A stretch of DNA of 64,000 bases from Helicostylum pulchrum (lineage: Eukaryota > Mucoromycota > Mucoromycetes > Mucorales > Mucoraceae), in assembly GCA_025677825.1 (NCBI GenBank), contig JAIXMO010000051.1:62001-126000 (forward strand). The letters are read 5' to 3'. This document shows positions 1 through 11,716 of this stretch, piece by piece. How positions within the stretch are numbered: the first letter of the stretch is position 1; each line of letters starts with the position of its first letter. Under the pieces are notes generated by a model. The model did no database searches, was not told the DNA's origin, and saw only the letters and a list, made by a program, of their open reading frames with translations. Both the position numbers and the translations under genes were made by a program.

Positions 1-320
1 CTCTCCTAGTTTCGTCATCAGGATACTATTTACTACATTGATCAGTACATTTAATGCTTACGTGTTTTTTTTACACTTACTTTTTGCTTCTTTTGTATCG
101 GTGCATAATATCGATCCGGTGATAAGACTCTGGTGGAGTCATTATACTCCGTATAAGAAGAAGGCTCTTGATAATTATCATAATAATGTGATGATGGAAT
201 ATAATCATTACTACGTTCTTTTCTTGGTTTTACCCTCCTATTACTATAACGAGGTGACTCAGTATAATACTCTTCACCGCGATACATGACATCTTGTCCA
301 TAATGATTATAATAATCCAT
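1..320 (-). CDS. Tyr/Ser-rich hypothetical protein, 5' part, runs off the left edge
   Basis: I do not recognise this gene. The first exon (81-320, 80 codons from the ATG at 320) encodes a low-complexity segment rich in Tyr, Ser, Arg and Asp, with repeated YY and basic clusters, ending in a Lys-rich stretch. A strong GTAAGT donor follows at 80. Using the acceptor at 26-27, the frame continues open as Tyr-Pro-Asp-Asp-Glu to the window edge. Reading on without splicing meets a stop at 51-53, so a spliced, incomplete gene is the better model. The composition suggests an intrinsically disordered, perhaps nucleic-acid-associated protein, but that is only inference. It lies head-to-tail with the next minus-strand gene, 112 bp away. 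Confidence 0.5.
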
Positions 321-432
321 TTTTATAGGTTATGTTAAAAAAGAAGAAGAATGGTTTTTATTAAAAATAAACAACTATATATATACTATGGACTTTTTTT
401 TTCTGTGGGACCATAAAAAGTAGTTACTTTGT

Positions 433-767
433 TTACATTATTACACAATTGGTACTATAGTCATGAAATAATTCATCTTGTTTCCTTGGGTTAAGGAAAT
501 TGGGCTCAAGCATATACACATTTTCTTTACTGGTGGTGAAGACAGCGTCTGTAAAACCTGCTGCATCTTCCACTTTATCAAATGTCATATTAATCGTCGC
601 TAAAAAAATAAAAAAATAAGTACAGTGGTACAAAAAAAAACAAAAAACTTTATTTTCTTACTTTGTTTTGCGTTGTGCTGTTTTGCAACGGATGCGATCT
701 CTGGGTATTGGATTTCAAGCGCGTTAGTGTAATTGAACTCTTTATCTGTATAAGGGTACATATTCAT
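433..767 (-). CDS. small protein with C-terminal CaaX prenylation box
   Basis: A 90-residue protein from two exons (662-767 and 433-599) joined by a 62-bp GT-AG intron with a T-rich 3' end. The ORF starts MNMYPYTD and ends CVIM before the stop. CVIM is a classical CaaX box, and Met at the last position favours farnesylation. No signal peptide, membrane segment or known domain is visible. The middle is mildly acidic. Prenylation would place it at a membrane. The family is unknown to me, and it has no GTPase motifs, so it is not a Ras-like protein. The start codon is the first ATG in the open frame. The gene shares a 348-bp divergent promoter region with the membrane-protein gene at 1116. Confidence 0.65.
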
Positions 768-1115
768 TTTACAAGTGTATATCTTTTTTTTGTACTGGTG
801 ATGAATGGGGGGTTTTTTTTTTAAAAAAAAGGTGCTTTGTTATATATATACACACAAGGGCTCATTATTAAACCATATTCCTAAATTTGGAATACACTCC
901 AAACAAAAACAAACACATTTTTTTTTTTTTTTTTGATACGTAAAAAAGATGAATAGCTAAATAAGGGAAGTAAAAATAACATCAAAGACTTCCGAAGTGT
1001 GCGATTTTTTTTAAAAACGGAAATTCTCCGTATAATCGGTATAATAAAAAAAACAAGTTTGGGAAGGGTTCTTTTATAACTTTTTTTCCCTCTCCCTCTC
1101 TCTCTCTTTCTTATT
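768..1115. other. divergent intergenic region
   Basis: This is the shared upstream region of the CaaX-protein gene (minus) and the membrane-protein gene (plus). It contains several poly-A and poly-T runs, a short TA/CA repeat near 840-855, and a CT-rich tract (about 1088-1110) just before the plus-strand ATG. I see no gene or RNA in it. Confidence 0.6.
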
Positions 1116-2036
1116 ATGAGTCAAGAAACAGATAAAATAGATAAAGTACCAAAAAGCAGTAGTAGACCGGAAGAAAGTAAACAATGGGAATCATTTTTTG
1201 ATCCACAATATACGTTTGGATCATTTCAAAGCGGTATTAGTAAACCCGATGAATTCAAAGAAAAATGGCATACGGCAACAAGCGACAATATACCAAGTAG
1301 TGGCACCAGCCCAAGGTTACCCAACCTAAAGCAACTACAACAACATATCAATACCATCGACGCACAAGACGACACGTACAAAATCCTACCGCGCCCTTTT
1401 CCCTCATACAATAAAAACACCGAACCGACTTTATGTAAAGATAGACTACAGTTATTAAATATCATTCAAACGATTGGATTTAATAAAGAAAAAGATATAA
1501 CCCAGAGCGATCTGTCTACCACCGCACGATTACAATTACAGTGGAAGCAAAAGACAGATCAAATAAAACAAGACATCTTATTGGAGGACTCTAAAGGTTT
1601 GACAAAGGAGCTTGATCGTTTATCCACAGACGATTTAAGTTTAGACGACATGTATCAAAACATTTCATTTTCTCAATCTAAAAATTCGGTTATTATTGAA
1701 GGAGAAGAGGAAGAAAATGTTGTTCAAAGAAGACGAAGGAATAGAGTTTCTTTTCTGTATTTTGCGTTTGGATTTATGTTTCCGCCGCTATGGTTCATTG
1801 GTGCACTGTACGTACCAAAGCACGATCAGACCGAAGAGAGTAAAGATATCGATAAAAAGTGGAAGGTGTACTCAAGGAACGCGTTTTTTATGTTTCTGTT
1901 ACTGCTGGTAATTATATCCGTCTTGATCCTTATCTTAAAACCAGAGACCATAGGGTTTAGAAATAGTTTAGAAGGTGGCTATAATGCCGATAGAGTAGTC
2001 TTTGACGACGACGGAGAAGATGTTGTCAATCAATAA
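1116..2036 (+). CDS. C-terminally anchored membrane protein of unknown function
   Basis: An intronless 306-residue ORF starting MSQETDK, directly after a CT-rich leader. Residues 1 to about 200 are hydrophilic, with many charged and Ser/Thr residues and no known domain. About residues 205-230 form the first hydrophobic segment, which carries the motif FPPLWFIGALY. A short Lys-rich loop follows, then a second strongly hydrophobic segment at about 255-275 and an acidic tail. Proteins ending in a two-helix hairpin with an F-PP-LW motif are, as I recall, a fungal family without assigned function, so I give no role. The hairpin topology with a large cytosolic N-terminus is inference. Confidence is high that this is a real gene and low on function. 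Confidence 0.75.
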   Translation: MSQETDKIDKVPKSSSRPEESKQWESFFDPQYTFGSFQSGISKPDEFKEKWHTATSDNIPSSGTSPRLPNLKQLQQHINTIDAQDDTYKILPRPFPSYNKNTEPTLCKDRLQLLNIIQTIGFNKEKDITQSDLSTTARLQLQWKQKTDQIKQDILLEDSKGLTKELDRLSTDDLSLDDMYQNISFSQSKNSVIIEGEEEENVVQRRRRNRVSFLYFAFGFMFPPLWFIGALYVPKHDQTEESKDIDKKWKVYSRNAFFMFLLLLVIISVLILILKPETIGFRNSLEGGYNADRVVFDDDGEDVVNQ

Positions 2037-2524
2037 ATTATTCCCTCGTTTTTTTTTTGTCGTCGGTGATAGCAACACACAAGACTAAAAAAAGAAATTT
2101 ACATCAAGACCGTGGGTAATGTAATTCAACGAGTTAAACTTGTACCTGAATTTTCTTTTTTTTTTAAATAAAAAAAAAAAAAAACGCTGTACTGTTACCA
2201 TGACACTCTTTTTGGCCATAAAAGAAAAAAAAAAAAAGACTTTCGTAATCAAGAAAACTTTTTCCCCCTTTAAAAAATAAAATCGTATAAAATCGTATAC
2301 AACGTATACATACATTCTCAAGTTGAAGAAAAAAAACCATTATCTTTTTATTTTTCTTGTATTACCTTTACCCCGCTACAATTATCAACATCTCGAAACA
2401 AACGTCACAACCCAGTAACTCTTTTTTTTTCCCACGACTTGATTGCAAAAAGAAAGAGAGAGGTGCGATTTTTTTTTTTCGCAATCTTCTTCTTTACACT
2501 TTCTCTAACAAACAAAAAAAAAAG
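2037..2524. other. intergenic region
   Basis: An AT-rich spacer upstream of the carboxylase gene with many A and T homopolymers and a CT-rich leader close to the ATG at 2525. The short ORFs here are low-complexity Phe/Lys translations of homopolymers. I see no gene. Confidence 0.6.
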
Positions 2525-5133
2525 ATGATCCAAATCCATACCAGATTGCCTCGGGCGGTCTTTTCCACTGTCCTTCGTCGTCGTTTTCCCGACTCCGCTA
2601 TTCGATGCTTTACTACTGCCAAAGGTAATCTATTTTATTTTACACCATAACCATAAAATTCTAAAATAAATTCTTTAGTCCAAAACCCTCTTTTTGACAA
2701 GATTTTAATTGCCAACAGGTAAAGTATATACACAAGAAAGAGATAAAAGAAAAGGGTTTCTAAATATATTTTAGAGGTGAAATTGCTATTCGTGTTATGC
2801 GTACTGCTAAGGAATTAGGTATCAAGACAGTTGCAGTTTACAGTGAACCTGATGCTTATTCTCAACACGTCAAAATGGTACGTAAGATTATATTTTTTTA
2901 TCTTCTTAAGCGAAAGATACCAACACACTTTTGTTAAAAAAAAAATAGGCTGATGAAGCTTACTTGATTGGCCCTGCTGCGTCTGCAGAAAGTTACCTCT
3001 GTATCGATAAAATCATGAACGTAGCAAAAATGACAGGCTCTCAAGCCATTCATCCCGGTTACGGTTTCTTATCTGAAAATGCTGATTTCTCTGATATTGT
3101 TAAAGCTGCTAATTTAGCATTTATTGGTCCCTCCGGAAGTGCTATGCGTTCTATGGGTTCAAAAAGGTATATAAAAAAAAAAATCCCACGGTGATAAGTA
3201 AATTTTTTCTCACGCTCAATTTCACTCTCAAATTTTATAATTAGTGAGTCAAAGTATATTATGCAAGATGCTGGTGTGCCTGTAGTTCCTGGTTACCACG
3301 GTGAAAACCAAGAAGTTGGATTCTTGAAGGACCAAGCCGAAAAGATCGGCTACCCCGTACTAATTAAAGCCATTAAAGGAGGCGGAGGTAAAGGTATGCG
3401 TATTGTCCGCACCGCCTCTGAATTCGAAGAGATGTTGGAATCCTCCAAACGTGAATCCATAAAGTCATTTGGCGATGACAAGGTCCTTGTTGAAAAGTAT
3501 CTCGAGAGACCTCGTCATGTTGAGGTCCAAGTCTTTGCCGATAAGCACGATAACGTCGTCCACTTGTTTGAGCGTGATTGCTCTGTGCAAAGACGTCATC
3601 AAAAGGTAATTGAAGAAGCTCCTGCTCCTGGTTTGACCGAGGCCCTTAGAGCTGATTTGGGTGCCAAGGCTGTCGCTGCCGCTCGTGCTGTTGGCTATGA
3701 AAACGCTGGTACCGTAGAGTTCATCATGGATAATGTCGATAAGCAGTTTTACTTTATGGAGATGAACACTAGATTGCAAGTAGAGCATCCTGTTACTGAA
3801 ATGGTAACAAACACCGATTTAGTGCGTTGGCAATTGGAGGTTGCTGCTGGTAACCGTCTTCCCAAGATGCAACATGAATTAGCGTTAAACGGTCATGCAT
3901 TTGAAGCTCGTATCTATGCTGAAAACCCATCCAAGTAAGTTTTTTTTTTAAATCTCCTCCCTCTCTTAAATACTTGTACTTACACACACGCTATTTTTTT
4001 TAATTAGTCATTTCCTTCCTGATACTGGACCACTTTTCAGTGTACGTACACCTGCTGTCACAGAGAACGTTCGCCTCGAAACTGGTTTCGTTCAAGGTGA
4101 CCAAATCAGTGTCCATTACGACCCCATGATTTCCAAGTTGATTGTACACGGTGAAAACCGTAACGATGCGCTTCGTCGATTCCGTCGTGCCTTGGAGGAA
4201 TACCAAGTAGTGGGATTAAACACCAATATTTCATTTATCAAGACTGTTGCAGAGCATCCTGCCTTTATTCAAGGTGAGGTCGAGACCGGCTTCATTCAAG
4301 AATTTGATAAGGATTTGTTCAAGGATCCTGTTGCTCCTGATGCAACCACATTAGCTTTAGCCGCTAGTGCACTTCGTTTAAAGGAGATTGATAACATCAA
4401 GAAGAGCTCTCAAGGTAGACTAAAATATTTGTTTATATACGTATAAAACTTGTATTTAACATTTTTCGTTGTAGATCCTTATAGCCCTTGGAGTACTCAC
4501 ATTGATTCTTTCCGTATTAACAATATTAATCACAGAAAGTTTGCTGTTACTGCTAACGATCATCCTTATGAAGTTGTTGTCTCTACTAACGCTGAAAAGT
4601 CCCATTTGGTCGATATGGAAGTCATTGACGCAGTCACTCAAGAGACCATTAAAACCTTTTCTGCTGTTGAGAGTCGTATGGATAGTGACGGATTAATGGT
4701 GTCATCTATTGACAGCAAGACACTCAAGAGTAACGTCGTCTTACATAACGAAGATGTCGTTGTCTTTGACGAGGTAAACCATTGTTATTTATTTACTACG
4801 AAATATTTAGAACAAAAAAAAAAACTAACACCCCCCCCCTTATCTTCTTAGTTTGGTCGTACTACATTCAAATTACCTACTCCAGGATACTTATCAGCTA
4901 CAGGAGACGGTCACGGTGCGGGAACTGTAAAGACACCTATGCCCTGTAAGATCTCTCAAGTCCTTGTGAAGCCTGGCCAACTGATTGCCAAGGGTGATAC
5001 AATCATCATTTTAGAGGCAATGAAGATGGAACATGTCATCAAAGCTCCTGTTGCTGGTACAATCGATCAAGTTTTATATGCTGTTGGTGATTTAGTTGGA
5101 GAAAACAAGAGTTTAGTTACTTTTGCTGAATAA
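2525..5133 (+). CDS. methylcrotonoyl-CoA carboxylase subunit alpha, mitochondrial
   Basis: The biotin-carrying subunit of 3-methylcrotonyl-CoA carboxylase, which carries out the ATP- and bicarbonate-dependent step of leucine breakdown in the mitochondrial matrix. Eight exons (2525-2624, 2679-2718, 2775-2877, 2949-3166, 3245-3934, 4008-4414, 4475-4773, 4852-5133) give 712 residues, the usual family length. Residues 1-33 are basic and Ser/Thr-rich, like a mitochondrial presequence. The biotin carboxylase N-lobe starts at KILIANRGEIA. The ATP-grasp domain has the KGGGGKGMR loop, and [10 protein letters not shown] is intact. The C-terminal biotinyl domain carries EAMKMEH, with the biotinylated lysine at about residue 677. 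The segment before it (FKLPTPGYL) resembles the alpha subunit of methylcrotonyl rather than propionyl carboxylase. Acetyl-CoA carboxylase and pyruvate carboxylase are excluded by length. The beta subunit is not in this window. Confidence 0.93.
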
Positions 5134-5357
5134 TTAAAAAAAAAATTATAAATTTGTATATTTAGAGAATAAAGAAAGTCATTTTTTTGAGTTCAAGGAG
5201 TAAAAAAAAAAAAAAAAAAAAAAAGCCGGTTTATGCACGTATATTTTGTTTGATCCGCAAACGACATTTCTTTTGAGAGACATTATATAAATGCTAATTT
5301 ATTTAAATCTCGTTATACAAATTTACCTTCTTTTTCTTTAACCTACACTAAAACAAA

Positions 5358-6782
5358 ATGTTATCTTCTAGCATTCAAGAAAGTAGCTTTACTAGCACTA
5401 CCTCCAAGCAAATCCAAACCATTTTACCTTACGGTAAACATCAAAAAGGTGTTGACATTGAAACCATTAAAAAACCTCAACAAGATGTAAGCTCTTTTTT
5501 TTTTTTTTTTTTTTTTTTTTACCGAAAAAAACGTTTACTTTGTAATTAAAACCAATTTTTCTAGATCCTTTTAGAACCTTTTCATTATCTTTGTTCCAAC
5601 CCAGGAAAAGATGTTCGCGCTAAAATGATTGAAGCCTTTGATGCCTGGTTACAAGTCCCCAAAGATGATTTGATTGTCATCACGCGTGTCATTGAAATGC
5701 TTCACAGTGCTAGTTTATTGTATGTTGTGTAACCACACGTTGTTTGTTTGTATTAACTTTTTTTTTGTGTAGGATTGATGATGTGGAAGATGACTCTGTA
5801 CTTCGTCGTGGTGCACCTGCTGCTCATCATATCTATGGTATTCCTCAGACAATCAATTGTGCAAACTATGTTTATTTCCTTGCTTTAGCTGAAATTAGTA
5901 CTTTAAACAAACCTAAAATGATTACTATTTATACAGAAGAACTCATTAATCTTCATCGTGGTCAAGGTAAATCAATATTTTCTCCCTTTTTTTTTTAAAA
6001 AAAAAAAAGATACTAACGTTTTCTTTGTGCGTGTGTGTGTGATAAGGTATGGAATTGTTTTGGCGTGATACTTTAACCTGTCCTACAGAACAAGAGTTTT
6101 TAGATATGGTCAATGACAGTAAGTTACTTTATTACGTTTTTATTTTATTTTATCTAATAGTTTGCTTTTTAAGAAACTGGAGGCCTTTTAAGACTTGCTG
6201 TCAAGTTGATGCAAGAAGCCAGTGAATGTAAAATGTAAGTTATCTTTTTTTTTATATATATATAAAGCAGAAAACATTATAACTTATATATTTTGTACGT
6301 TGTAGCGACTACACTGGATTAGTTAGCAAGATTGGTATTCACTTTCAAGTAAGAGATGATTATATGAATTTACAATCCAAACAGGTAATTAAAAAAAGAT
6401 ATAAATAAATGTATGTGTAACCTCAAACTCATAAAAATAAAAATAAAACGTTCTTTTGTAGTACGCTGACAATAAAGGGTTCTGTGAAGACTTGACTGAA
6501 GGAAAATTCTCGTTCCCAATTATTCACTCAATTCGTACAGACCCCTCCAACCGTCAATTACTCAATATACTGAAGCAACGCAGTAACTCCTTGGAGCTTA
6601 AACAGTTCGCATTGCAGTTACTTGAAAAGACGGGTACGTTTGACTACTGTCGTCAGTTCTTGCAAGTGCTTGAAGTACAAGCAAGACAAGAGATTAAAGA
6701 CTTGGGTGGAAATAGAATGCTGGAAATGATTATGGATGCATTAAGTATTAAAGAAGAACCGGTTACAACCAAGGAGATTTGA
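5358..6782 (+). CDS. carG: geranylgeranyl diphosphate synthase
   Basis: Condenses farnesyl diphosphate (or shorter allylic diphosphates) with isopentenyl diphosphate to the C20 precursor of carotenoids and of geranylgeranylated proteins. Seven exons (5358-5486, 5565-5719, 5773-5966, 6047-6118, 6174-6234, 6306-6384, 6462-6782) encode 336 residues. The first aspartate-rich motif DDVED is at about 97-101, followed by [12 protein letters not shown]. The second, DDYMN, is at about 221-225, followed by a Lys/Gly-rich substrate loop ([15 protein letters not shown]). This is the fungal GGPP synthase type, with a compact second aspartate motif rather than the FPP synthase form. The symbol follows the Mucorales gene carG and rests on homology only. 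It lies 224 bp downstream of the methylcrotonyl carboxylase gene on the same strand. The first intron has a long poly-T run. Confidence 0.92.
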
Positions 6783-7237
6783 TTGCTTTTGCTTAAATAA
6801 AAAGGGGGGAGGGAGGAAAGTTTATTCTTGGCAGAGAGAGTGAGAAAAATCTATTGTTTATTTTGGGGTTTCTTTATTGTTCCCTTGCTTTTTTTTAATG
6901 GGTGAGGTTTTACATTGAAAATCAGTTAATGATTGTTTAATTAACTGAGTGTCAAACAACAACAAAAAAAAAAGGTACCAAGTGCTTTTTTTTTAATACT
7001 AATTGGTCAAAAACACTAGTTGTTTCTTCTTCTTTCTTTATAACCATTTATTTTACTTTGAAAAAAAAAAGCCATTGTAATAAAAGGTAGGCAAAATAAA
7101 ACAAAGGGGGAAAGGGGAGTTGCCAATAAAAATAAATAAATAATTATAAATAGTGACCAGTTCTTTTTTTTCTTTTCTTTTTCTTTTTTCTCTTTTTTTT
7201 TTCCCCTTTCTTTTTTTTTTTTTTTTACCTTTTCAAG
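6783..7237. other. intergenic region
   Basis: An AT-rich spacer between carG and the Sel1 gene. A roughly 75-bp pyrimidine-rich tract (7158-7235) lies immediately before the start codon, a typical leader in this genome. I see no gene or structured RNA. Confidence 0.6.
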
Positions 7238-9285
7238 ATGCCTTCATCCTACACAATTTCGACTTTTTATTCTAGGACGAAATCCGCATTCTCAAAACTA
7301 ACACAAAAGAAACGTTCCTCACACACCACCAACAACACACTTGGCACTGTTTCCGCGCATGATTTATTCGACTACGGCACCAACTACTTGTTTGGCATAA
7401 ACGGGTACGAACATGCGCCTTCGACAGCCACAGCCTATTTCCGCAACGCAGCACAACTTGGACATGTTGAAGCCGAGGGAGTCCTTGCATTCTGTTACGA
7501 ATTTGGCATTGGTGTCGAAACCAATTTCACTGCCAGCGAATTCCACTACTTATCTGCCGCCAACCAAAATGACGGTCTTTCTATTGCTCGTTTAGCCTTT
7601 TTAAGAAAGTACGGTCGACCCAACGTCAAAATCGACCGCTCAGAAGCAGAAGAATGGACAGACCGTATTCGAAACCAGCCAAACGCTCTTAATTGGATCT
7701 TTGAAGCCGCCACACTCTACCACTTGTCTGCTGCTCAATACGCACTGGGTGTCTGTTATCATGACGGTATTGCTGTTGAAAAAGACGAATCCAAGGCCTT
7801 TTACTGGTACAAGTCGAGTGCTGAACAAGGGAACGCTCGAGGCCAAGGCATACTGGGTTACTGTTACGGTGAAGGATTTGGCGTGAAAAAAGACCAAGTT
7901 GAAGCTATGCGTTGGTACAGAAGAGCTGCAAAGCAAGGTGAAACCGTCGCCATGTACAACATTGGTTACTGTTACGAAGACGGCATTGGTGTTGAAAAAA
8001 ACGTTAGAGAAGCTGTAAAGTGGTACACTCTTTCTGCTAAAAACGGTAACGCATTTGCTCAAAACAGTCTGGGTTACTGCTTTGAAGACGCTGTGGGTAT
8101 TCAACAAGACTTCGTGAAAGCCATCCACTGGTACAAACTCTCTGCCGCACAAGGTTACCCGTGGGCCGAATGTAACCTGGGCTACTGTTACCAAAACGGG
8201 TTCGGTATACCCAAAGACGATGTATTGGGTGCTGCCTACTACAAAAGAGCTGCGTTGCAAGGTCATGCTCGTGCACAACATAATTTAGGCTTCTGTTATC
8301 AGAAGGGGCTTGGTGTCACTAAAGATGTAAAGGAAGCCGTGAAATGGTACAGAAGATCCGCAGAACGAGGAAGCATATTTGCCTATCACAGTTTAGGATA
8401 CTGCTATCAACATGGAGTCGGCGTCAAGGTCAATGAAAAGGAAGCGGTGTTCTGGTACTATCTAAGTGCAGAAGAAAACCATGCGCCTGGTCAATTGTCG
8501 TTAGCTTATTGTTATCGCGGTGGTGTCGGTGTACCTAGAGACGAAGTAGAGGCTGTCAAATGGTTCAAGCGTAGTGCAGAACTTGGTAATACAATTGCTC
8601 AAAACAGTCTTGGGTATAGTTATGAGGAAGGTGTTGGAATACAACAGGATACCGCAATTGCAGTGTACTGGTACCGAAAGGCTGCCAAAAAAAACAATGC
8701 TTGGGCTCAGGTAACACCAGTAAAACTGGGATTTGTAAAATGGTATTAATTTTTTTTTTAAAAAAACTTAAAAGTGCAACCTTGGGAATTGTTATGAGAA
8801 TGGTATTGGAGTAGAAAAAGATTATGAAATAGCAGTTGAATGGTTCCGCAAAGCAGCTAATCAAGGCCATACACATGCAATGGATAGAGTAGGAGTACAT
8901 GCACTAGAAGGTACCGGTGGAACAAAAGACCTCGATGAAGCCTTCCGATTATTCAAATTATCCGCTGAAGGTGACCTCACTGCTGCACAGTATCATCTTG
9001 GTTATTGTTATGAAAATGGATTTGGATGTCAATTAGATATAGCTCTGGCCACACATTGGTACGAAAAAGCTGCACTAGGTAAGAAAAACGCATTTATTTT
9101 CGTTATTACATTATTATTAAACTTTTATTTTATTTCTAGCTGGTTGTCGTCAATCTCATGCAAGACTTCGAGATTTAATTTCAATAGAGTGTGTTGTGTT
9201 TGAAGGTCTCACTTCTTCGACAGCTAACGAAGAAGAATTGATCTATCGTGGTTTAATGATTGGTCACAGTGCGCCGGCTGCATAA
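7238..9285 (+). CDS. Sel1-repeat protein
   Basis: A 640-residue solenoid protein made of about a dozen Sel1-like repeats, each about 36 residues with the core LGYCY-x-G-x-GV-x-KD...A-x-WY-x-x-A-x-G. Three exons (7238-8710, 8775-9078, 9140-9285) join in frame, and both splice sites fall inside repeats, so the fusion is well supported. Residues 1-40 are basic and Ser/Thr-rich and could be disordered. The C-terminal about 45 residues are non-repetitive, and there is no CaaX box. Sel1 proteins usually act as scaffolds. In fungi the best known is the chitin synthase III activator Skt5/Chs4, but the missing CaaX box and the very regular repeats argue against equating them. No enzymatic domain is seen. 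The neighbouring Lis1 gene is convergent. Confidence 0.85.
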
Positions 9286-9872
9286 TTTTTTTTTTACAAG
9301 CCAAAAAAAAAAAAACAAAATAATCATGATACCAACAAATTCCCCCCCTTCAAAAAAATTCATAAGCATCAACCCCTCTATTTAATAAATAACATTAATT
9401 TTTCTTTTAAGCTTTCTCGGGAGAAAAGACAGTATCCTTTCCTGAGATCACGTTTAATCACTGTGGAAAAATACTTGGATTTGATTTAATGACTTTATCG
9501 TTTTATAATTGATGGTTCATCGATTATATTTATTTTATGTGTAATTTTACCACAATCACATCAAATCCCAAAAAAATCTCAATTGTTTTAGTAAAGTTCC
9601 ACTTTACAAGAAAGTAAAAAGTTATCCCCTTACCAAAAGAAAAAAAAAAGTACCTGTCAGAAGGAAGTCTTGCTGGGAAATAATAGAAAACTTTTTTTTT
9701 TTGTTTTTTTTTTTACTTTGCAATCTGTATTATAATTTTTTTAATATTTTTTTCTATCAAATGTTTCAAAAAAAAAAAAAAAAAAAAGGGTGAAGAGAAG
9801 GGGAAAAATAAAAGAGGATAAGGTGGTATTTTCTTTTTTTTTTCTTTTTTTTCTTTTTTTTTTTATAGTCGT
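9286..9872. other. convergent 3' intergenic region
   Basis: Separates the 3' ends of the Sel1 gene (plus) and the Lis1 gene (minus). It is AT-rich with long A and T tracts (for example 9767-9788 and 9832-9865). I see no ORF or RNA gene. Confidence 0.6.
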
Positions 9873-11585
9873 TTATCGACACTGCCAAAGTTTGATTGTT
9901 TGATCTACGCTGCCTGTTGCTACAACAGGACTTGTATGACAATAACTAAACAAAACAAAAGGGTTTAAATTACACACGCACACACACAAAGAAAAAGTAC
10001 AAAAACTTACGCTATACATGTTACAAAATGAGAATGTGCTTCTAGTGTTTTAGAACATCGACCTGTCTTTAAATCCCAAATTTTAATTGTCTTGTCGTCA
10101 GAAGCACTTAACAAGTACTTTCCACTTGGATGAACAACGAGTCCTCTAACCCAATTATCATGTCCGACCTATATTAAGATGATGTTAGTGAAAGAGTATA
10201 TATCTTTTCCTTTGGGTGTATACTTTACAAAGGTGTGTAATAATTGTCCATTTGTAGTCCAAATCTTTATTGTCTTGTCTCTTGATCCAGTAATGACATA
10301 TTGTCCAGCTACAGGATCCTTTATTTTATTCTACACAACAACAAAATATGTTTATACATACACACACACACACGAAAATAATAAAATTTTACCTCGTCTC
10401 CGATTAATTCTTGGATATACTGGTATGAATTAATTGGAGCAAATATTGCACATTCCAATACATGTTCATGACCTCTAAATTCCATTTTTGACTCTCCTGT
10501 TTGAACATCCCAAAGTCTCGCAGTCTATAATTATACAAATAAATAAAAATTCTCTTCGTGCTATTAACACAAATTTGTTTTTTTTTTTACCTGATCGTTT
10601 GATGCAGTCACTAAATATCTACCATCCTCACTAGGTACAACCGATCGAACCCAATCTAAATGTCCACTGAATGTCTTTATACAGTAACTACGAAATAGAA
10701 TCATTACTCGATGCTCTGTGTGTTTACAGTATAATTTGTTTTTACCCTGATGCTGCATCCCATAATTTGATCGTTCTATCACGTGATGATGATATGATAG
10801 TATCTCCAGAAGGTAAATAGTCAACTGAAGATACACTATGATCATGACCGAATAAAGTCTTGATACATTTATAATCGTTATTTACATCCCATACTTTGAT
10901 AGTCAAATCAGCAGAACAAGACACTACACATATATTTTGTTTAGAAAAGTAGAGAAAAAAATATATATAAAAATGTATATAATACCTAAATGGTTTCCTT
11001 TGGGATCAAAAGCGATATCTTGCACTGATTTGGTATGGCCTTTCAAGGTTCGCTCAAATTCACCAGTTTCATAATCCCAAAGTTTTATAGTTGAATCTTC
11101 AGAAGACGAAGCTAATATCTGATAAACTGGATGAAATACAACACGAGTGATTGGACTCCTATGACCTGTCATGCTCTGTTTCTCAGGGGCGCGAGGGATC
11201 CAATCGACTGAACTTGTTTGTTTCCGGATAGGTGCATTATTGATTTCTTCCTGCATTTGTGCTGACTTTGTTTCCAATTCCATAATCTTTTTAATATTCA
11301 GTTTGTTAGCAACAAAAAAAAAAAAAAAAAAAGCTTTCTCTCTGCTCTCTCTCTATATATGTGTGTAAGTATACCTTCTTTTGTAATCGAATAACAGAAG
11401 TCCACTTCTTTTCCAATAACCCTGAATACTTTTGTTTTGGGTCTGAAGTGAAATCTTCAAGATGTGTTTCAGATTTCAACGTATTAAAAGAATCGGTAAA
11501 TCCACTCGCACTGAGATAATCTAGTATAGCCTTATGTCTAGTATAAAACAAAAAACCGTCAATGTTTAAAGATGATGTACTTTTT

Positions 11586-11618
<33 letters not shown>

Positions 11619-11716
11619 TACGGTTTTGTCCCTTCATCTCTCTTTCTCTTTCTCTTTTTCTTTTTCCTGTTCACTTACAGTTCATCCTTCTGACGATCAG
11701 AAAGAATACTAGTCAT
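9873..11716 (-). CDS. PAC1: LIS1 / nuclear distribution protein PAC1
   Basis: A dynein-binding protein needed for dynein targeting to microtubule plus ends and for nuclear migration in hyphae. Nine exons (11679-11716, 11375-11537, 10986-11286, 10746-10923, 10591-10687, 10393-10524, 10229-10330, 10011-10168, 9873-9945) give 413 residues, the standard LIS1 length. An N-terminal LisH dimerisation motif (about 14-40, [13 protein letters not shown]) is followed by a short coiled coil (about 60-85) and then seven WD40 repeats, with repeated TIKLWD and GH...SV signatures, ending in LWQCR at the C-terminus. Family assignment is firm because LisH, coiled coil and seven WD repeats occur in the LIS1 order. 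The symbol follows yeast PAC1 (nudF in Aspergillus). The introns are small and the first contains long A runs. Confidence 0.93.

Noticed and set aside
7640..8281. 213-codon antisense ORF across the Sel1 repeat array
   Set aside because: It is the reverse of a highly repetitive coding region on the plus strand, has no domain or start context, and reflects the codon pattern of the repeats.
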